Shown: positions 63,960-64,000 of the stretch, in pieces
How positions within the stretch are numbered: position 1 is the stretch's first letter
Layout: each line of letters opens with the position of its first letter
NCBI GenBank assembly: GCA_014804755.1
Contig: JAAUZE010000019.1
Span: forward strand, 165,772-229,771
Direction of reading: 5' to 3'
DNA: 64,000 bases
Source: Lachnospiraceae bacterium
Lineage (GTDB): Bacteria; Bacillota; Clostridia; Lachnospirales; Lachnospiraceae
Notes under the pieces: generated by a model
The model's input: the letters and a program-made list of their open reading frames with translations, nothing else
Told to the model about the DNA's origin: nothing
Databases searched by the model: none
Position numbers and translations under genes: made by a program

Positions 63960-64000
63960 ATGACCGTTACAGGGAAAAGATGGATTGACGCCAAGAATCT
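63960..64000 (+). CDS. Start of an unidentified gene, truncated at the window edge
   Basis: Frame ATG at 63960: MTVTGKRWIDAKN and still open at the end. It lies downstream of the promoter at 63880, but the ribosome binding site is weak (AAGG only 1-2 nt before the ATG). Nothing can be said of the product. Confidence 0.25.
   Translation, partial: MTVTGKRWIDAKN

Noticed and set aside
1-64000. CRISPR array, tRNA, rRNA or IS element
   Set aside because: No regularly spaced repeats with unique spacers, no cloverleaf or rRNA sequence and no transposase with inverted ends were recognised in the reading of either strand; a tool search could still find a tRNA.

Overview
The window reads as chromosomal DNA of a spore-forming Firmicute, most likely a Lachnospiraceae-type Clostridium relative. 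The support is an alpha/beta small acid-soluble spore protein (34676..34873), lysine synthesis through LL-diaminopimelate aminotransferase (DapL) with DapF, a PurO-type IMP cyclohydrolase beside a stand-alone AICAR transformylase, strong AGGAGG-type ribosome binding sites, and several small proteins typical of gut Clostridia. No rRNA, tRNA, CRISPR array, insertion sequence or phage gene was recognised.

Layout. 0-9 kb: a membrane-anchored glycerophosphodiesterase, the last two purine steps as separate genes, a MacB-like ABC protein, a small Cys-motif protein with a two-cluster ferredoxin, and a SpoU-type RNA methyltransferase. 9-15.4 kb: a visibly AT-richer accessory block on the minus strand with a frameshifted transglutaminase, a macrodomain/SirTM-sirtuin pair, an Rrf2 regulator, a toxin-antitoxin pair whose toxin is frameshifted, a coiled-coil membrane protein, and a likely modified-DNA-sensing nuclease (EVE-like plus PD-(D/E)XK-like). 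15.5-25 kb: aldose epimerase relative, DUF4143-type ATPase, heterodimeric ABC exporter, a PlsY relative beside a glycolipid glycosyltransferase, and an AI-2E-family permease. 25-31.6 kb: the proteostasis run tig-clpP-clpX-lon-engB. 31.8-34.5 kb: a lipoprotein substrate-binding gene with a fused permease-ATPase and a Cys-rich small lipoprotein. 34.6-37.6 kb: SASP, DegV, heavy-metal permease, DJ-1. 37.7-46 kb: a mixed accessory set (HAD, AlbA_2 regulator, methyltransferases, DUF1062, Rpn nuclease, HEXXH protein, CPBP protease with its TetR regulator). 46.2-50.8 kb: sigma factor, anti-sigma-like protein, VWA lipoprotein and a second lipoprotein. 50.9-64 kb: nucleoside phosphorylase, secreted protein, dapF-dapL, GH113-like hydrolase, DUF4143-type ATPase, MscL, membrane GT-C-like protein, RHH regulator, Uma2 nuclease, FAD-Rieske oxidoreductase, and a promoter reading out of the window.

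The most interesting system is the macrodomain/SirTM operon with its Rrf2 regulator. The same inverted repeat (TGTAA-N9-TTACA) occurs twice before the macrodomain gene and once before the regulator gene, over the -35 boxes, so an ADP-ribosylation module seems to be under the direct control of its Rrf2 neighbour. The EVE-like/nuclease gene in the same block is the best candidate for an undescribed defence protein. Other points are a perfect anti-Shine-Dalgarno stem before the VWA gene, a sigma factor with an approximately 85-residue Gly/Ser linker, a Lon protease with four 9-residue repeats in its N domain, a helically phased repeat array before an ATPase gene, and several dispersed hairpin families.
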